This document shows, piece after piece, positions 12,701 to 26,087 of a DNA stretch of 64,000 nt (position 1 is the stretch's first letter; each line of letters starts with the position of its first letter). The translations under genes were made by a program, and so were the position numbers. Below the pieces are notes generated by a model. That model was not told where the DNA came from, ran no database searches, and saw nothing but the letters and a program-made list of their open reading frames with translations. Source of the DNA: Theristus sp. LFF4_11 (taxonomy: Eukaryota > Nematoda > Chromadorea > Monhysterida > Xyalidae); contig JASANC010003404.1 of assembly GCA_030248135.1 (NCBI GenBank), positions 37,061 through 101,060 of the forward strand. The letters are read 5' to 3'.

Positions 12701-15700
12701 GCGATCCTCGAGGTTGAGCAGCGCGTAGCGGGCGGCAGACAGACCGAGGCCGTTCAGACCGTCGCCCCATTCTTTCTCGGCGCTGAGCAACAACACAGGT
12801 GCATTCAGGCATTGATTTCAGTGGACACATTTCAAGAGTCACGCATACACACAAAGAAAACCTGGCACAACGGAGTGAAGCGTGCAGCCGCGTCTATCCG
12901 TTTTCTGCAAAATCGTTTATCAGTAAAAGCTGGTGTGAGCGTGCGCGACGTACCCCCTGAACTCAATGTATTTGTAGACGCCGGCACCAATCGCGATCGC
13001 CACCAACGCGAACGCCCAGTGGCTGATGAACATCACTGCGATGCACAGGAAAGCACCCGCCAACGAGAGAGACCTGCGCGCAGTGACATCGTTCTCTTGG
13101 CGTTTACTCAAACCAGTGCTACCAAACGGCCATTTGCGACCGACCAGTGATAATAGCGGAAGCGTGGCCGCCAACCAGGCGCCTTCAGTAGACTCTGCAA
13201 CGCGCACGCAGTGTTCACGCTGCAGTAGCACATCAGGAAGAATCTGAACGCACACCAGAATGCACAATTGATACAATGGCCAATCAATAAATGCGAATGC
13301 GATGTACGAACGAAAACGGTGAATCAGATGATGACGTTCAAAATTGCACTAAATTATGAACACAAAAATTGAGTACAATAATTTTTGCGTTTGCCACTAG
13401 TATACTAGCTGTACAGTTTGTTTCCGCAGCTCATTCCACAACAACCGCAAAGACGCGCCACTCTGCAAACAACGGACGTACTGTGTGATCAACGCAGTGA
13501 CCGACTCGAGTTTGGCGATCAGTATGCCAATCTCACAGATGCTCAACGTCAACAGCACTGCGCGTATCGGCTCGCCAGCGGACGTCGCAACCGCAAAAGG
13601 CTCGATGCCAGGAATGACGCCATCTTTCGCAATCGCTTGGAACAGACGAGGCGCACCTGTGATCAGCAAATCAGGCTGATAGCGTCAAATAATAATCGCC
13701 TTTTGTTCTTTCCAACGCTTTCAATGTAGTCGAACTGTGAACCAGAGGCAGTCAGCTGCGTGGCAATGGCTGCTTTTCAACTCGGCTCGCTGACTGGTCC
13801 AAGCAGCTGGACGCACGCAGCCAATCAGCATACAAACGAGGCCAGAATGCACAAACTGACCATGGTTTACAAATTGAGCGAAAGCAACGAAAGCGTGTAG
13901 CAGAGCGCTTCTGTACGCACCAGTGAGCGACTGCATGCCAGCGCCGACGGTCGACATGAAGCAGCCGATCAGGATGACCACAGGGTGCGGCACGGCCAAC
14001 TCGGCGATGATCAGCTTGCCGTAGGCCGCTTCGCCGAACTTGTCTCTGATGAACATCTCGTTCACAGACGCGCCAAACAGCAGCGTTGCTGACAGATCTG
14101 CGCAGGTGAGCGGAGAATCAGCTGTTTCGGTTATGCTGTATGTTGTAAGTTTCTGTTTTACTCGGCGCCACTAAGGCTAGAGGCAGATGTATCATAGCCT
14201 GACGGTAATGAGCTAATTATGAGCAAGCGTTGGTATGGCAGGCGAAATAAAGATTTTTGGAAAAGAAAAACCAGTTCACTAGCCGAACAACTGAAGAAAA
14301 TAAAAACCGTGTGATTGATTCTCATACGCCAACAAAACAGGCTGAGCACCCGACCCGGAACGTACAGACAAACGAGGTGGTCAATGTAGCACCGATGGTG
14401 CCGCGGGGGATCGACTTTGACGCGTCTGCCAAGTCGCCCGACCGGTTGGAGCCAGCCATGATGCCTGCAGAACAAAAAAAACTCGAGTTCATTCAAGGTA
14501 GGTCATTCTACCAGTGCGAAAGACCAGTTGTTCTCGTTTCAACCTGCTACTGCTATACGAGCAACACCTGTATGTTTGAACTTGAACCATACCCGTACGA
14601 CGGTGTGTTAAATGGATTAACGGAACCTCGGATCAAAACGTGCGCAGTGGCGCAGCCCAGCCGACGGCGACAACGCCAAACACAACACGTTTTCCACAAT
14701 GCACACTCACCGGTGCACGATGGGAAGAACACTCCCACGAGCACCATGAAGCCAGTGGCCATGTCAGCGATCACGTAGCCGCTGTGTGTGTCGTCCGACA
14801 TCACCGGGTCTTCGGTTAAGTTGCGAGACAGAACCTGATGCTTCAGCAGGTACTTTGAGTCGACGTTGTCTGCAAACAAACAACCGGTTTTACGAATCCG
14901 AAAAGTCGGTGCCTTGCACAATGCATACCATTAAATTAATTTTTTTTGTTTACAAGCAGTTCAGTGGACAGACGCACTACGCAAAGACTCCAATCAAAAA
15001 AAATCAGCGTATGAAATGCTTCTCGGGTGTAATTTCGTCCCCGTCAACTGAAACTCGGTGGTCGTTCGTACCGACGAAAACGCCGGAAGCGATGCCCTTG
15101 ATTGCGTCCTTGTAGCCGATGCGGTTGAGTCGCGCCTGCTCCAGGAAGTACGGGTCGCAGTCGGTGGTGAGGTTCGTGCAGAACATCTGCCTCAGCGCGG
15201 TCTCGTTGCACGACAGCGGCGCGTTGCCCGCATCCGTCCACTGCATCATGTTCGCCAGGCGGTCGCCCACGACGCAGTACCTGCAAGCCACACATGCACG
15301 CTTCAGTGGCGAAAATTGCACTGTGTAGCTCGCGTTAGTGAATTGGTCAGTTTTTAACAGCACAAATTGACAGTTCGGTTTTGTTGAGGGGATTTCAAGA
15401 GAATTCCTTTATCCAGTGTCAGTGACAAGAGCAAACTGACCGCAGCGTGCTTGATCCGTTGAACTTGATGAATATGCCGAGGAATGTTGCAACGATGCAG
15501 AAGACGACGATGGACACGGTGGGCAGTGCAAACTTGTTGACGACACGCACGCCAGCCATCACGATCAGCCCGAGCAGAATGAGCAGCACCGTGCCGTACA
15601 GGCGGAAGCAGTTGGTGTCCTCGAACACTTTGGCCGCTGGCACAAGGTACAACTGCAAACAACAACGGTCACGGCGCACACGACACGCACGTTTGCTTGG

Positions 15701-17241
15701 TTAGGGCATTGCCTTATTTTGACTGAAATCCCAGTCTGAACACACTGCACTCTATCTATAACACAATAAATGTTGCACAACCATGCCATAAATACACACA
15801 CGCACACACACACGCAATGACGCACGTGTGCATTCGTTATTCATTATGATTGTGGAGCATTACTGTGCCATAACACAGTGCTGACGCAACACTGACTGTC
15901 TTCACATCACTTTGCGAGACGAGAGCAACGTTGACAAGTGCAGCCAGGGCAGCACCGACCATGAATATCTCGACAGCACCGATGATGTACATGGCGCCTG
16001 CGATGGTCGTGCCGAGATAGAAGAGAATGCCGACGGCGCCGCCGAGTTCAGGGCCCAGATTCCTTGAGATCATGTAGTACGGCCCACCGGCCGGCACGAT
16101 GCCGTTGGTCGCAATCGCAGACAACGAGATCGACGTCAGGAAGGTCTGCGAAAAGGTCACGAGTCCATTTATCGTTTCTCTATCAATGGAGTTTCCATTG
16201 CTGAAATGTTCATGTTGATGCCGTTGCGTTCAAATACAAGCAGCAACGGTTGTAACACTGTGATGTTACTGAGACACAAACGAACGCAGGCGATAGCACC
16301 GCAGCAGCACACATTTGTGCCTGTGCCACATCACAGTGATATTGTGGGCGTATGCACTGCGCTCAGACGGTCACTCTCAGGAGGACTCTTCACTCGACCA
16401 ACCACCGAGCAGCAGATGAACACAATGAAGAATGACTGTGCAACGCCCGCCGTGCCGACGATCCACGCCAGGCGAATGAAGAACAGAACGCCGAAGATGT
16501 TCTGCATGCACGGCAGGTAGACGCCCATGATCGTGCCCATTTTTGCCACTGCCTGCAGGATTAACAAAATCAAATTGAACCAGTGAAAAAATCAAAAGTC
16601 AATCCAACACTCACCGAGTGTGAATGTGAATCCACTCGAGAAAACAAATTAAATGATGGAATAGGAATAAAACAAGCGACATGAGACTGTCGTCAACTCA
16701 CGGCAGCCTTGTGCTGCTCCTTTTCAGCAACACTGGTACCCGGTATGATTGGATTGTAGATGGACATGGAGCGAAACACCTTTTTGACGTTTGGTCGATT
16801 GACATCCTCCTAAAAGCGAATTCTAGGTTTTGTCTCATTGTTCACACACGATTCGGAAAAGCACGACAACGAAGAGCGTACTGCGGAGCGCACCTCAAAT
16901 AAGGGCAGCACTTCATGGACGTCCGCAGACAGCGACGAATGGTCGGAATGATAGCCATCTCTGTGGAAGGAATCTGCAAGAAGCGTCAGTCACGTTCAAA
17001 ATCAATGGTTTCGTCGGTCTATGTAGACGCGTCAGCGGATTGCGGTTTTGCCCAGCTACGCTCTTGCCCGTTACAATTCTATTCCCATTCCACCTCCCCC
17101 AAATTTGGCGGCACCTTTTTTCGTGGAAAACTGCACCCTTTGCGCGCGTGCCATTCCGGCAGCCATCTCAGTGCGCACTTGGTCATCGACCAGCGAATCA
17201 AAGTCGAATCGACGATTGTTCGGAATACTGTTCGGTTCCAT
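9720..17241 (-). CDS. kcc: K-Cl cotransporter (SLC12A4-7 / KCC family), 24 exons, complete
   Basis: Electroneutral K+-Cl- symporter of the plasma membrane. Exons in gene order: 17241-17094, 16973-16894, 16809-16702, 16552-16403, 16145-15960, 15652-15441, 15280-15072, 14869-14711, 14464-14366, 14097-13921, 13656-13482, 13243-13145, 13073-12954, 12782-12678, 12485-12314, 12243-12155, 12077-11965, 11859-11777, 11641-11426, 11171-10911, 10674-10582, 10429-10247, 9988-9907, 9811-9720. All phases match; 3411 nt, 1136 residues, normal for the family. Landmarks: [18 protein letters not shown] (TM1), [36 protein letters not shown], a glycosylated extracellular loop (CNETA, TNLT), [23 protein letters not shown]-like [41 protein letters not shown]. 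The tail ends [16 protein letters not shown], typical of KCC rather than NKCC. The two WNK/SPAK threonine motifs are present: [12 protein letters not shown] (Thr about 913) and [10 protein letters not shown] (Thr about 1073). Confidence 0.96.
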
Positions 17242-20200
17242 CGTTCACCCGTATCAGTTCAACCGGTTTAGTGAAAAGAAACAGTGGCTGTTCAAATAAA
17301 GTTGCTTGCAGTAATTTTATTCAGCAATGTGTGCATAGTAGGTTGGAAGAACTGATGCTGCAGTTTTTGACAAAAACCTTAAAAACACAGAAATTAAACG
17401 GTGACAATTTTCCATAAAACTAATTCTGTCGCAATTCACAATACACCCCTGTGTTTGGCCAAAGTAAACAAAGTAAGAACACCGTTTGGCGCACAAATCA
17501 TGCGTGATTGCATTCAATTGAGCACTGTTGCGTGTGAACAGGGCTGAAATGAAATGTTCGTTGTTCTGAAAATATGCCCGAACAACTACTATAACCATAA
17601 AAGATTGGACCGAAAGCGACAGTTTTTGTCGTCGGCGACGTGAGGAAGAGCACGGACAGAGGCATCAAATGAGCACACTGTTTTTATGACTATCATCATG
17701 AAGACGAAAGGAGAGAAGCTGGCAAAGCAGTTGGCACCGAAATACCAGCGCTGAAATGGATGGACAACGCTCAATACAAAGAGAGCACCGCTGACGGAAT
17801 GGCGTGGCACGTGCGTGTGCGAGTGTTGTGGCGTCTGTGGTCTGTCATGGGCGCCTGTCTTGAACACAAACGCACGGGCACCCACGACAACGCGCCAATT
17901 GAAAACCAATAATAACAATAATGATAATAATAATAAAAAAGTAATCGCATATTCGCAGCGGCAAGAGGCTGCAAGGCAAGAACGGCGCACATGGACATGA
18001 GTGCGTGTGTGTGTGCTGTGCGTTTGTGTCGTGATCGATGCTGCTTCAACCGTCGTCCCCTGTCGTTTCCTTCCGATTTCTTCGCGCGCTCTCCCTTTCT
18101 TTTTTCAATCGTTCATCATGTTTTCTTCAGTTCAAAATAAGCGAAGATGACGTTTATTTGAACGCGCGTGTGTGTGCAGCTTCAATCGAGTTTCGCGCCT
18201 CAACACGCATTACGTTATCCACATGAACAAGTTCAAACCAGTTTTCAAAGATTGCCTGCCCACCGTGCACAATAGAAAGTAGCATCTTGCCGTGCCGTTT
18301 TCGGCCTAAACAATGAATTGGTTGCTAAATTAACAACCTCAAAATCCAATATAAGACGGAAAGCTGAAAACGAAATGCAAATGAACAAGAAAAAGCAGTC
18401 GATGTCGATGAAGGATTGCTGGAGAAGCATGGAGACTGCAAGCTCATTATGAATAATCGGTCGCCCAAAAGGCGCTCATGACGTCTTCAGTAGACAAAAA
18501 GTAACTTCAGCGGTTACTTTGCAGGCCGCTGGCCTTTTTTTCAACAACGAGCCGCCATCCATCAAACATATTTTTAGCACCGAGGAGCCTGAGTGAATCG
18601 GAAACAGAGCACACTCATTTGGGTTCAGTTCGTCGTGCGTGAAGACAGAAAGTTGTTCACGAAGCCGCGATTTATCTTTGAACGCTATCGTACGTCGGTT
18701 CTGAGGTGGCAACAAATGCGCGCAATCATAAGGCTGTTCAAATCCGATTTTCAAAAAATCTGAACTGAACACAAGCGCTTTACTGCAAAAACAATCAACA
18801 CCGTCACCGTGGGACATATGGAAAACTCGTCACTGTCGTTGAGGGTGAAAAGCTAACGAAAAATAGCTCAGAAATTGTTCTATTTGCCGCAGTAATTCAA
18901 ATGCAGAGTTGAAAACCCTTTTACCAATTCCAGGGATCCAGCATAACATTATTGATGGCTGACAATTTATTGCAGAATGCGAAGAAACTGCGTTCAACGG
19001 TATCCGGTAGAGCCATGAGCGCTATCGATGCGGTGTGCAGACAGCAGACATTTTCAGTCGCTGGCTGAAAAGCGCAGTGACTTATTTTTCAACTTCTCCA
19101 AAAACATCCTTCCACGCAATCGCAGACGCTCAATCAGCGCTGAATTGTGTGCTTAGGAGGGAAGAAATCGTCGGCAGCAACAGCAGTTAGCCAAGTCATA
19201 TGATCGGAAATTTCATTTTCACAATCCGCTCCACCCTGCTTACTGACGACAGCACACAGCAGTATGTGCGCAAGAGACAGCGAGAGCAGAAACCTTGCAT
19301 GTTATGGTGCCGCTCAACAACACCCTGGGCACATCAATTCGGCTAATAGTAATGAGCACTTTTGTGTTGAGATCGTGCCAAGTATGACACGGCCCAAAGT
19401 CAAAACAGTTTCAACATGCATGGCCAATTGCTAATTTCGACCGATACACAGCTGAGACTGGCGGTGCCGTGTGTCAGCGGACATCATCGCCAACTGCACT
19501 CAAACTCACAAACACTGCCTTCATAAGCAACATTACGCTGCCAGTTTGATGTGCTTCACTTGATAACTTTTATTGCAGACAACTGTCGCCGGTGCGTTTT
19601 TTATTTTGTGAGACAAGACTTGGAAGAGCAGTTAAGCCACAGTCATGCCTGATGTTAACGTAATGCTAAATATCAGCGCTAACCCGTAAGCTTAGTGAGC
19701 GAGCATTTTGATTGCCTTTCGCATTTATTATTGCAGTCACGGAACTGCGAAAATCTGGTGGAGTGGGCCGCCCACTGTGGGCGCACGAATGTAGAATGTA
19801 GAGTTCATACTTATGGGTTTGATTCAGTCTAAAAATCCAAGCGACACTAACACTGCTATTCGGACTGCAAAACAAAACAAAACTGACAGAATCACTTTTG
19901 CTACTAATTTCGTGTCTTATGTTGCGCGCAGTTTTTCTGTAATTAGCCAAGCCAAGCAATTCACCGAAACAAACTCAGAGGCGAAATCAACGGCCACACA
20001 GATTTCAAACTTCCCAACTAAATCATGCATTCATTATTTTGTTTGATGATGAAAACATGACAAAACATGCGGGTCCGCTGCAATAAAATCCCATGAGGTT
20101 GAAAAATCGTGCGGATGCACAGCGAACGACGGTGCACGACACAAACATTGCATCTCAAAGCTTCTCAACTAAAAATGACGGAGACGTGGCCCAAGGGTAC

Positions 20201-20818
20201 CGAAATAATGGATTAGATTTAGTCACGGTTTTGCGCGCGTCTTAACTCAGCCTACCGCATTTCGTTTCTTTATTCGACGATGACGTTACTCTTGTATGGT
20301 CAGCAGAAAAACAAGCATCTAATCTAATGTGCAACGGACACGAACAAAATGATGGCCAACCAACAACAAAATCTCTAAGTTTCTAGCGATTTTTATTGCA
20401 AATAACGAAAACATCACTGGCTGGGCACAGACCTCGTCATGAAGGTCATGAAAGTGACAACGGATACAACACAAACTTTTTGAAAAGAACAAAGCAGGCA
20501 GCAGTTGACGAACGAGGCATAAGCAAGGACGGGGCGATGCGGTTCCGATCTTACTCTTACTTCTTGTTTATCACAAAAGAAACAAATTTATTAATTGTTT
20601 AAAAAATTATCAACCAACGAGCGGCAGTCTGAAACAGCATAAGCCACACGTCACACCGAACCGCTGTCGAACAAAGCTGCATGCACGAATGCAGTGTCGA
20701 GAGTTCCTGCTGCGCTGGCTTACGTGAGAAACGGGGCAACCGTGGAGTAGCACGTTTCTCAACTTTGCTGGCCATTCAGCTTTGCGACCATGAACCGGAA
20801 ATAACGCAAGCCAGGATA
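17242..20818. other. Intergenic / KCC 5' region
   Basis: No coding exon recognised. If the distal first exon at 25 kb is real, this is KCC intron for that isoform. It contains a short AT-rich aataataac run near 17.9 kb. Confidence 0.45.
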
Positions 20819-21052
20819 CTATTGTGGATTTATTCAAACGTGTCCGGACTAACGTGACGTCATTTTTACTTAAAAACGCCCGTTTGTCAAAGTACAGGCA
20901 CTAAAATTTCAGTTTGGTGTGACTGATTCGACATTCACCATTTGTTTACGGGAAGAAATCGGCTAAACGGATAGTCTGGTTTGCTGTGAACGACAAGCGC
21001 ATGTTTTGCGGCACATGACGTCATTTCAGTGGGACACGTTTAAAAAAATAGG
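20819..21052 (+). mobile_element. MITE-like repeat, approximately 235 bp, imperfect inverted ends
   Basis: This copy matches the sequence at 43795-44027 (reverse orientation) and 62531-62763 closely along its length. Its ends are imperfect inverted repeats sharing AAACGTGTCC and TGACGTCA. It carries no ORF. The copies at 43.8 and 62.5 kb are the same insertion seen in the two duplication arms, so the window holds two independent insertions. Confidence 0.75.
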
Positions 21053-24000
21053 CCATACTAAACTTGAAACTGCACTAACAGCTGTTCCACGGCTTCTACC
21101 ACGGACGACTACCACACGAATCGAACAAACACTCAGAGTGCTCTGGCTATAATAAAAGACTCAATGGGTACGACGTCGACAGCAAACAAAACGCCACATT
21201 TAATTTAAAAAAACATTGAGTGCACGTGTGTCAAGAAATAAAAAGGGCCGGAATTGGAAACAAGGATGGTCAAACAAATTAAATGGAAATATAACGATGT
21301 CACAAACAAAGTTTGAAATCTAAAACGGTTGCTGTTGAGCAAATATCGCAGGAAATCCGATTCACTCCACACACCTAAAAACGAAAAACCCAGCTGTAAA
21401 TTTGATAACCATAACAAGCAGTGATAGAGAAATGAAATGAGCTAACATAATTCTATCGATGGAAGGTGTTGAGTCCAAAACAAATAACGTTAAAAGCTTT
21501 CTCGAACTTTTAGCGAGCTGTAGGCTGAGGCAGACTGAAAAATGCATTTGTTGCATTGCTAAAGCGGATACAAAAAATGCGCCAAACTGGAATTTACAGA
21601 ACTTTGCAACATGAAACTTGTAAAACAGAATTAAAAAGGAAACACAAACAAAACACAATTAAGTTTCTTGCGGAAGCCTGCTACAATTGGCAATCGGAAG
21701 TTCAACGCAGCGCAATGTAGAAAACGCAGAAAACAGAAGAGTTAGAATGTCCTTATATTCAAATTTCTAAGGTCCAAACTAAAACAAGTGTCTACATACC
21801 AAACCGATCAAAAACGAAAACGTATGAAAATCATAAAAGCATAAAAAAGCAGCAACCAGAGTTGGCATCAGCGCATTTACACCGGATACGGCCAGGCATT
21901 TGTTTTTTGTGCGCCAAGAACACGGGCAGCCCAGCCAGCCGCCAACAAACCTGACAGCGTAATTGCACAGCTCAGTCAAACTTGCGCCGGTAAAACACGT
22001 GACAAGACAAGTGCATGGTGAAGGGCAAGGCAGGCAGCAGCATGCGCCCGGCATGTTTTGGCGTTGCCTTCCGCTGGCTTGATAGAGCGCTCAGATTCGA
22101 TAGCCAATTTTATCGACAACGATGTAAAAACAGACGCTGATAATTCAATGCGTCAACAAACAACCAATCACTGAATGGTAAACTTGTTCAAGTGGAGCGC
22201 TCAGGCACTTTTCCAACTCGAATCAACCATTACAGCTGCAAATACAGAGCTGTTTTTCAACGTAGTACGTTGAACGTTTGAGACGGCGCTCTTCATTTGT
22301 TCCGAAGCAGAACAGACAGGGGATGTGTGTCTTCGTTCGCAAACAACGCGCACGCCACAGCGATTGTTACGCACGGTGCAGCGACCACGGCGGCACATGC
22401 CTCTGCCCGCGTACTCCTCACAATGGACCTCTCAAAAGCGCGTGGTTATTTTGGCTCAATTACTTGCCCCGTTAAGGAGTTGCCGCGCTACTCTTTTTCT
22501 TGTGCTGCTTCGCACACACACGTGCACCGATGATGCTGTTTGCAATGTTAGCTGCTGCTGCTTGCGTTGCTCTGTTAAACTCTCAGCTTATATCACTGGC
22601 AGTGCAGCGTGCATGAGACGAAACAAGCTCTAGAAAGCAGTAAAGCATTACTATGCGAACACTACTAAAGCAGTACAGTATTGGAGATGAGACTTAGCAC
22701 CACACACGGAGAGTGTTGCTACTTTGTGAATAAAAACAGACACGAGAAAAGCTTTCCGAACACGCTGACGTGCAGTGCAAGTGCACCCGATTCAACGGCC
22801 AACCAGTGAACATTTCCCGACCGACAAATTTCTAACCGGATTTATGAAGCCCGCCAAAAATTTAAATGAATGACATAGAACATAATTGCACACAGTTTCG
22901 GTTGCTTAACCAGCATATTCCCTGGAATACTCAAATGATTACAAACTCTCAATCTTTTTACGAGTGAGCTAACACTCAAGTTTGCATGTGCGCGTGCGGT
23001 AGTTGGTCACTTGGGCTTGCCATCAAACGCTCAAACGCGACACTCGCTACTCCTCCGGCTTTGTATTGCTTCTGCTGCAGAGTGCGCTTTTTACTTTTAC
23101 TTTTAATCAAAAATTTCATTATCGCCCTTTCGTTTGACGATTGACGCGCGCAGTGCGTATGCATAAAGCCGCTGGCTAAGTGCGGCGCCACTTGCAAAAT
23201 GCCACACTTCTTTCTTGCCTAGCACGAACATCTGCTTTGTGCAAACGAGCTCGGTTTGCTTTTCTTTCACTATGGCTTCTTTAGGGCCAGGGGTATTAAC
23301 GCTTCAGAAATTAGGCCCGGTGCTCAGTGAACGTAAATTAAGGACTGGGTTGAGAATAGCCTTTCACAGAATTGCAACAACATTTTGATTGTGTTTTTGT
23401 CAAGAAAAAAGAAGTAAAAGAATGAATCATTGTATTTTTTGGATGAAACTGAAAATCTTTGAATAGAAGTGGCTTAAATGTCCTGGATCCGACTCTCCGG
23501 TAAACTTTGATTAGCTCCATTCATCTAACATTTTTTTCTTTAAATCATTATATCGAGAAAACATGGGGACACTAAATAACAGCAGCAGCGGTTTCTGTAA
23601 GAGCAATTTTCACACGCCAGTTGAGGGTTGGTTGATAAGCTGAATCTGTTTTTCACATTTCTCCCCTTGACAACTGCTGAACTAAACACGAGAATAGATA
23701 CCGTATGTCACTCAAAACTGTCTTTCTTTCACGATTACTGATTTGATTTCTTTTTGATCTGAACTGTGTCTGAATCCAGGCTTTAATCGATTATTGCAGC
23801 AATTTGTGTTCGTCAATTGTGACCAAAGACTGTCCGGTGAAAACGCTGTGTTTTTTCCTGTGCAATTGGTGGAATATAGACGGTTGAGCAAAAGATAATG
23901 TTCGATTTATTGCTGACCTTTTAGGTTTTCAAACCTAAATAAAATTTAGTTTATTTGTTGGTGCACGATATTTTGAACAAAGCATTCTGAAAGCTGTTTT

Positions 24001-24222
24001 CACAAATCCTGGTTCAAGTTTACAGTCGACTGCAAAAAAATTGGGTTTTGCAGCTTTTTGGCTTTCTTTTTTTTGGTAAAATTATCGTTTTTTACCGGTA
24101 AAAATACGGTTTTTTACCACGATTTGAAAAAAACGGTATTTTGCCAACCCTAGCTGCACCTTGCTCTTAACAAAATCGCATACATTACATTTCTTACCCG
24201 GGCCGTAGGCACGGGTCAACCG
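21053..24222. other. Intergenic, no gene recognised
   Basis: Only short shadow-like reading frames. Near 24.06-24.15 kb there is a run alternating runs of T with ACCGGTAAAAA and GGTTTTTTACC that looks like part of a degenerate inverted-repeat element. Confidence 0.4.
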
Positions 24223-24700
24223 CTAGTTCAACCTAACAACAACACAATCAATATCAAATGAAAACCCTCGATGCTCAAATTCCGCAATCAAAGCGATGGC
24301 TTCGGTCGGTTCGACGTTCTCAAAGGTGCAGTTCACTTTGTTCGGTTTGATTTTGTATCGCCTTTTTGTTTTCATCCCAAGATAACTGCATGCTTGCCTG
24401 CAGTTATACTCGGACCAGGGAATTGAATTCGTTCGCATTTGAATCGTTTCCATTCGACAGCGATACTGCCCTTATCCGGCAAAATTGATGAATAAAACTG
24501 GTACAGATACAGCAGATCGGCATTTCCGGATGCCAGCAGCTGTTCAGATCCATCCATCTTAAACGGTAGAACATTTTGGCAGTCTTGAGAACCCTATGCG
24601 CGTCTTCGAGTTCCAATCGGTTGCTGAGATTCTCGTCAAGCTCGACGACAAACTTGCGCACCTCCGCATGTCTTTTTGCATCTTCTGTTGTGGGGATGAT
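24223..24700 (-). pseudogene. Degenerate coding fragment of unknown family
   Basis: Three consecutive minus-strand frames read as protein-like sequence with frame changes between them: VRKFVVELDENLSNRLELED, then LLASGNADLLYLYQFYSSIL, then KRRYKIKPNKVNCTFENVEP ending in a stop at 24223. The order and amino-acid quality suggest one ancestral reading frame broken by two frameshifts, probably a remnant of a mobile-element or retrocopied protein. I do not recognise the family. Introns instead of frameshifts cannot be excluded, but I see no convincing splice sites at the breaks. Confidence 0.35.
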
Positions 24701-25091
24701 GGATCACTTCATTCTAATTCCAAACAGAAAGCGTAACAGCAAACAATAATTTTCGATTTGATCTGATTCTGCTTTGTTTTTTGAATTCGAAACACTCCGA
24801 TTTTATTTACGAAGGCAAAACAAAATGCCAATCATTGCGCTACAGCAACCGTCGAAACAGCTGTTTGAAATTTCTTTCATGTTGAAGTGAAACCTCAGTG
24901 AAGCGCCAAGCACAAAATGAATATTGCAGAACCAACGTTTGCATGCGAATCTGTTTCTCCAATTTGCAGAAATCTGCTAAAAAATTTCTGCCAACGTTCG
25001 AAAATTTCTGCAAAAAACCGACGTTTTTCTGCAAAAAACCCAGCCATGCCCTGTTTGTTAAAAAATCAATCACCTGACAAAAACGCAATGC

Positions 25092-25282
25092 CCCAATGAC
25101 CAACCGGTACTGACGACACTTGTTTTGTGGTCACCGGACAGATTGATTTTCACGTTGTCTGCTGCTTGTTGGCCGTTCTCCGTTCGCGACACTTGGAAAC
25201 GCACTTTGCCGGCTCGATTTGCGTTCGCGTCTGCAGTGTTTTCAGCCGTGGCGCTGCTGCTGTTGACGGCTGCCTCGGCCAT
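25092..25282 (-). CDS. Candidate distal alternative first exon of the KCC gene, with RFQV motif
   Basis: Minus-strand open frame from ATG 25282 (good context, ATAATGG): MAEAAVNSSS, then a low-complexity Ala/Asn/Thr stretch, then AGKVRFQVSRTENG and DNVKINLSG. Possible donors are phase-1 G|GTGACC (about 25120) and phase-1 G|GTTGGT (about 25092), plus others in phase 0 (GTCAGT) and phase 2 (CAG|GTGATT). A phase-1 donor would join in frame to KCC exon 2 (16973), which needs exactly that phase. RFQV fits the RFx[V/I] docking motif for SPAK/OSR1 kinases. Vertebrate KCC2a and KCC3a carry such motifs in alternative N-termini. It lies on the same strand about 8 kb upstream of the KCC start. It could instead belong to an unrelated gene. 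Confidence 0.4.
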
Positions 25283-25828
25283 TATTGTTTGTTTATACTG
25301 CTGCTGCTGCACCTCCTCGACTCGATCCACACGACCACGCTGGCGATCTTCCGATTCCAATTGCTCTGTCTGGTCTGCGCGTTGCAGGTGCAGTTGTCCT
25401 GTGCACTAGATATAATTTGAATAATTGTATTGCAATTGCTTGCAATAATGACGCTGTTTCAGACAGGGGTCGAGCCCGATTTTTGGCGAATCTGAGGGGG
25501 GGGGGTCCGCCCAAATTTGGGGGGGGGGGGTCGTCCCGGGGGGGGGGGGTCGACTTGGTGGGGGGGGGGGGGGGCACCCGGGCGAGACCGAAAATTCTAG
25601 GGGGGTCCGAGCGAGACCGAAAATTCGGTGAATATTAAAAAAACCATGGTGTATAAAAACACCATGAGATAACAAAACCATGTGTATATTTTAACCACCA
25701 AAATCCTGGAAACTGAAAAGCTAAATAAACCACGGTGTAAAAAAACACCATGTGTCTTCATGACGTTTCTTCACGTCATGTGTCTTGTGCGCCGACCTGT
25801 CACGCGACTCTGCCGGCGCTGCGCTCGA

Positions 25829-26087
25829 CCGATTTCGACGATCGATGGCTCAATCAACTCAGCAAAGCATCCGGAACACGGTGATATGTTGTTTGTGGTT
25901 TGTTTCGGCGGTTTTCTGAAATTCGAAAAAATCACACACCACCATAAATTGGTGTTGTGTGTTTTTTAAGAAATTTTTCATTGCACACGAAGCAATGTTG
26001 AATAAAACAAAAACCAACCACAAATAACTCATGGTCGTGTTTCGGATGCTCTGCTGAGTTGATTGAGCCATCGATCCTCGAAATCGG
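25829..26087. repeat. Foldback (long inverted repeat) inside the G-tract element
   Basis: 25829-25880 is nearly the reverse complement of 26036-26087; both contain the core GATCGATGGCTCAATCAACT. Pairing continues less perfectly inward (TTTGTGGTTTG against CCAACCACAAA) and ends in an inner hairpin around 25930-25965. Flanking 25.64-25.76 and 26.28-26.35 kb are repeated copies of ACCATGGTGTTTTT and its complement, so the foldback may extend to about 25.64-26.35 kb. Confidence 0.75.
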
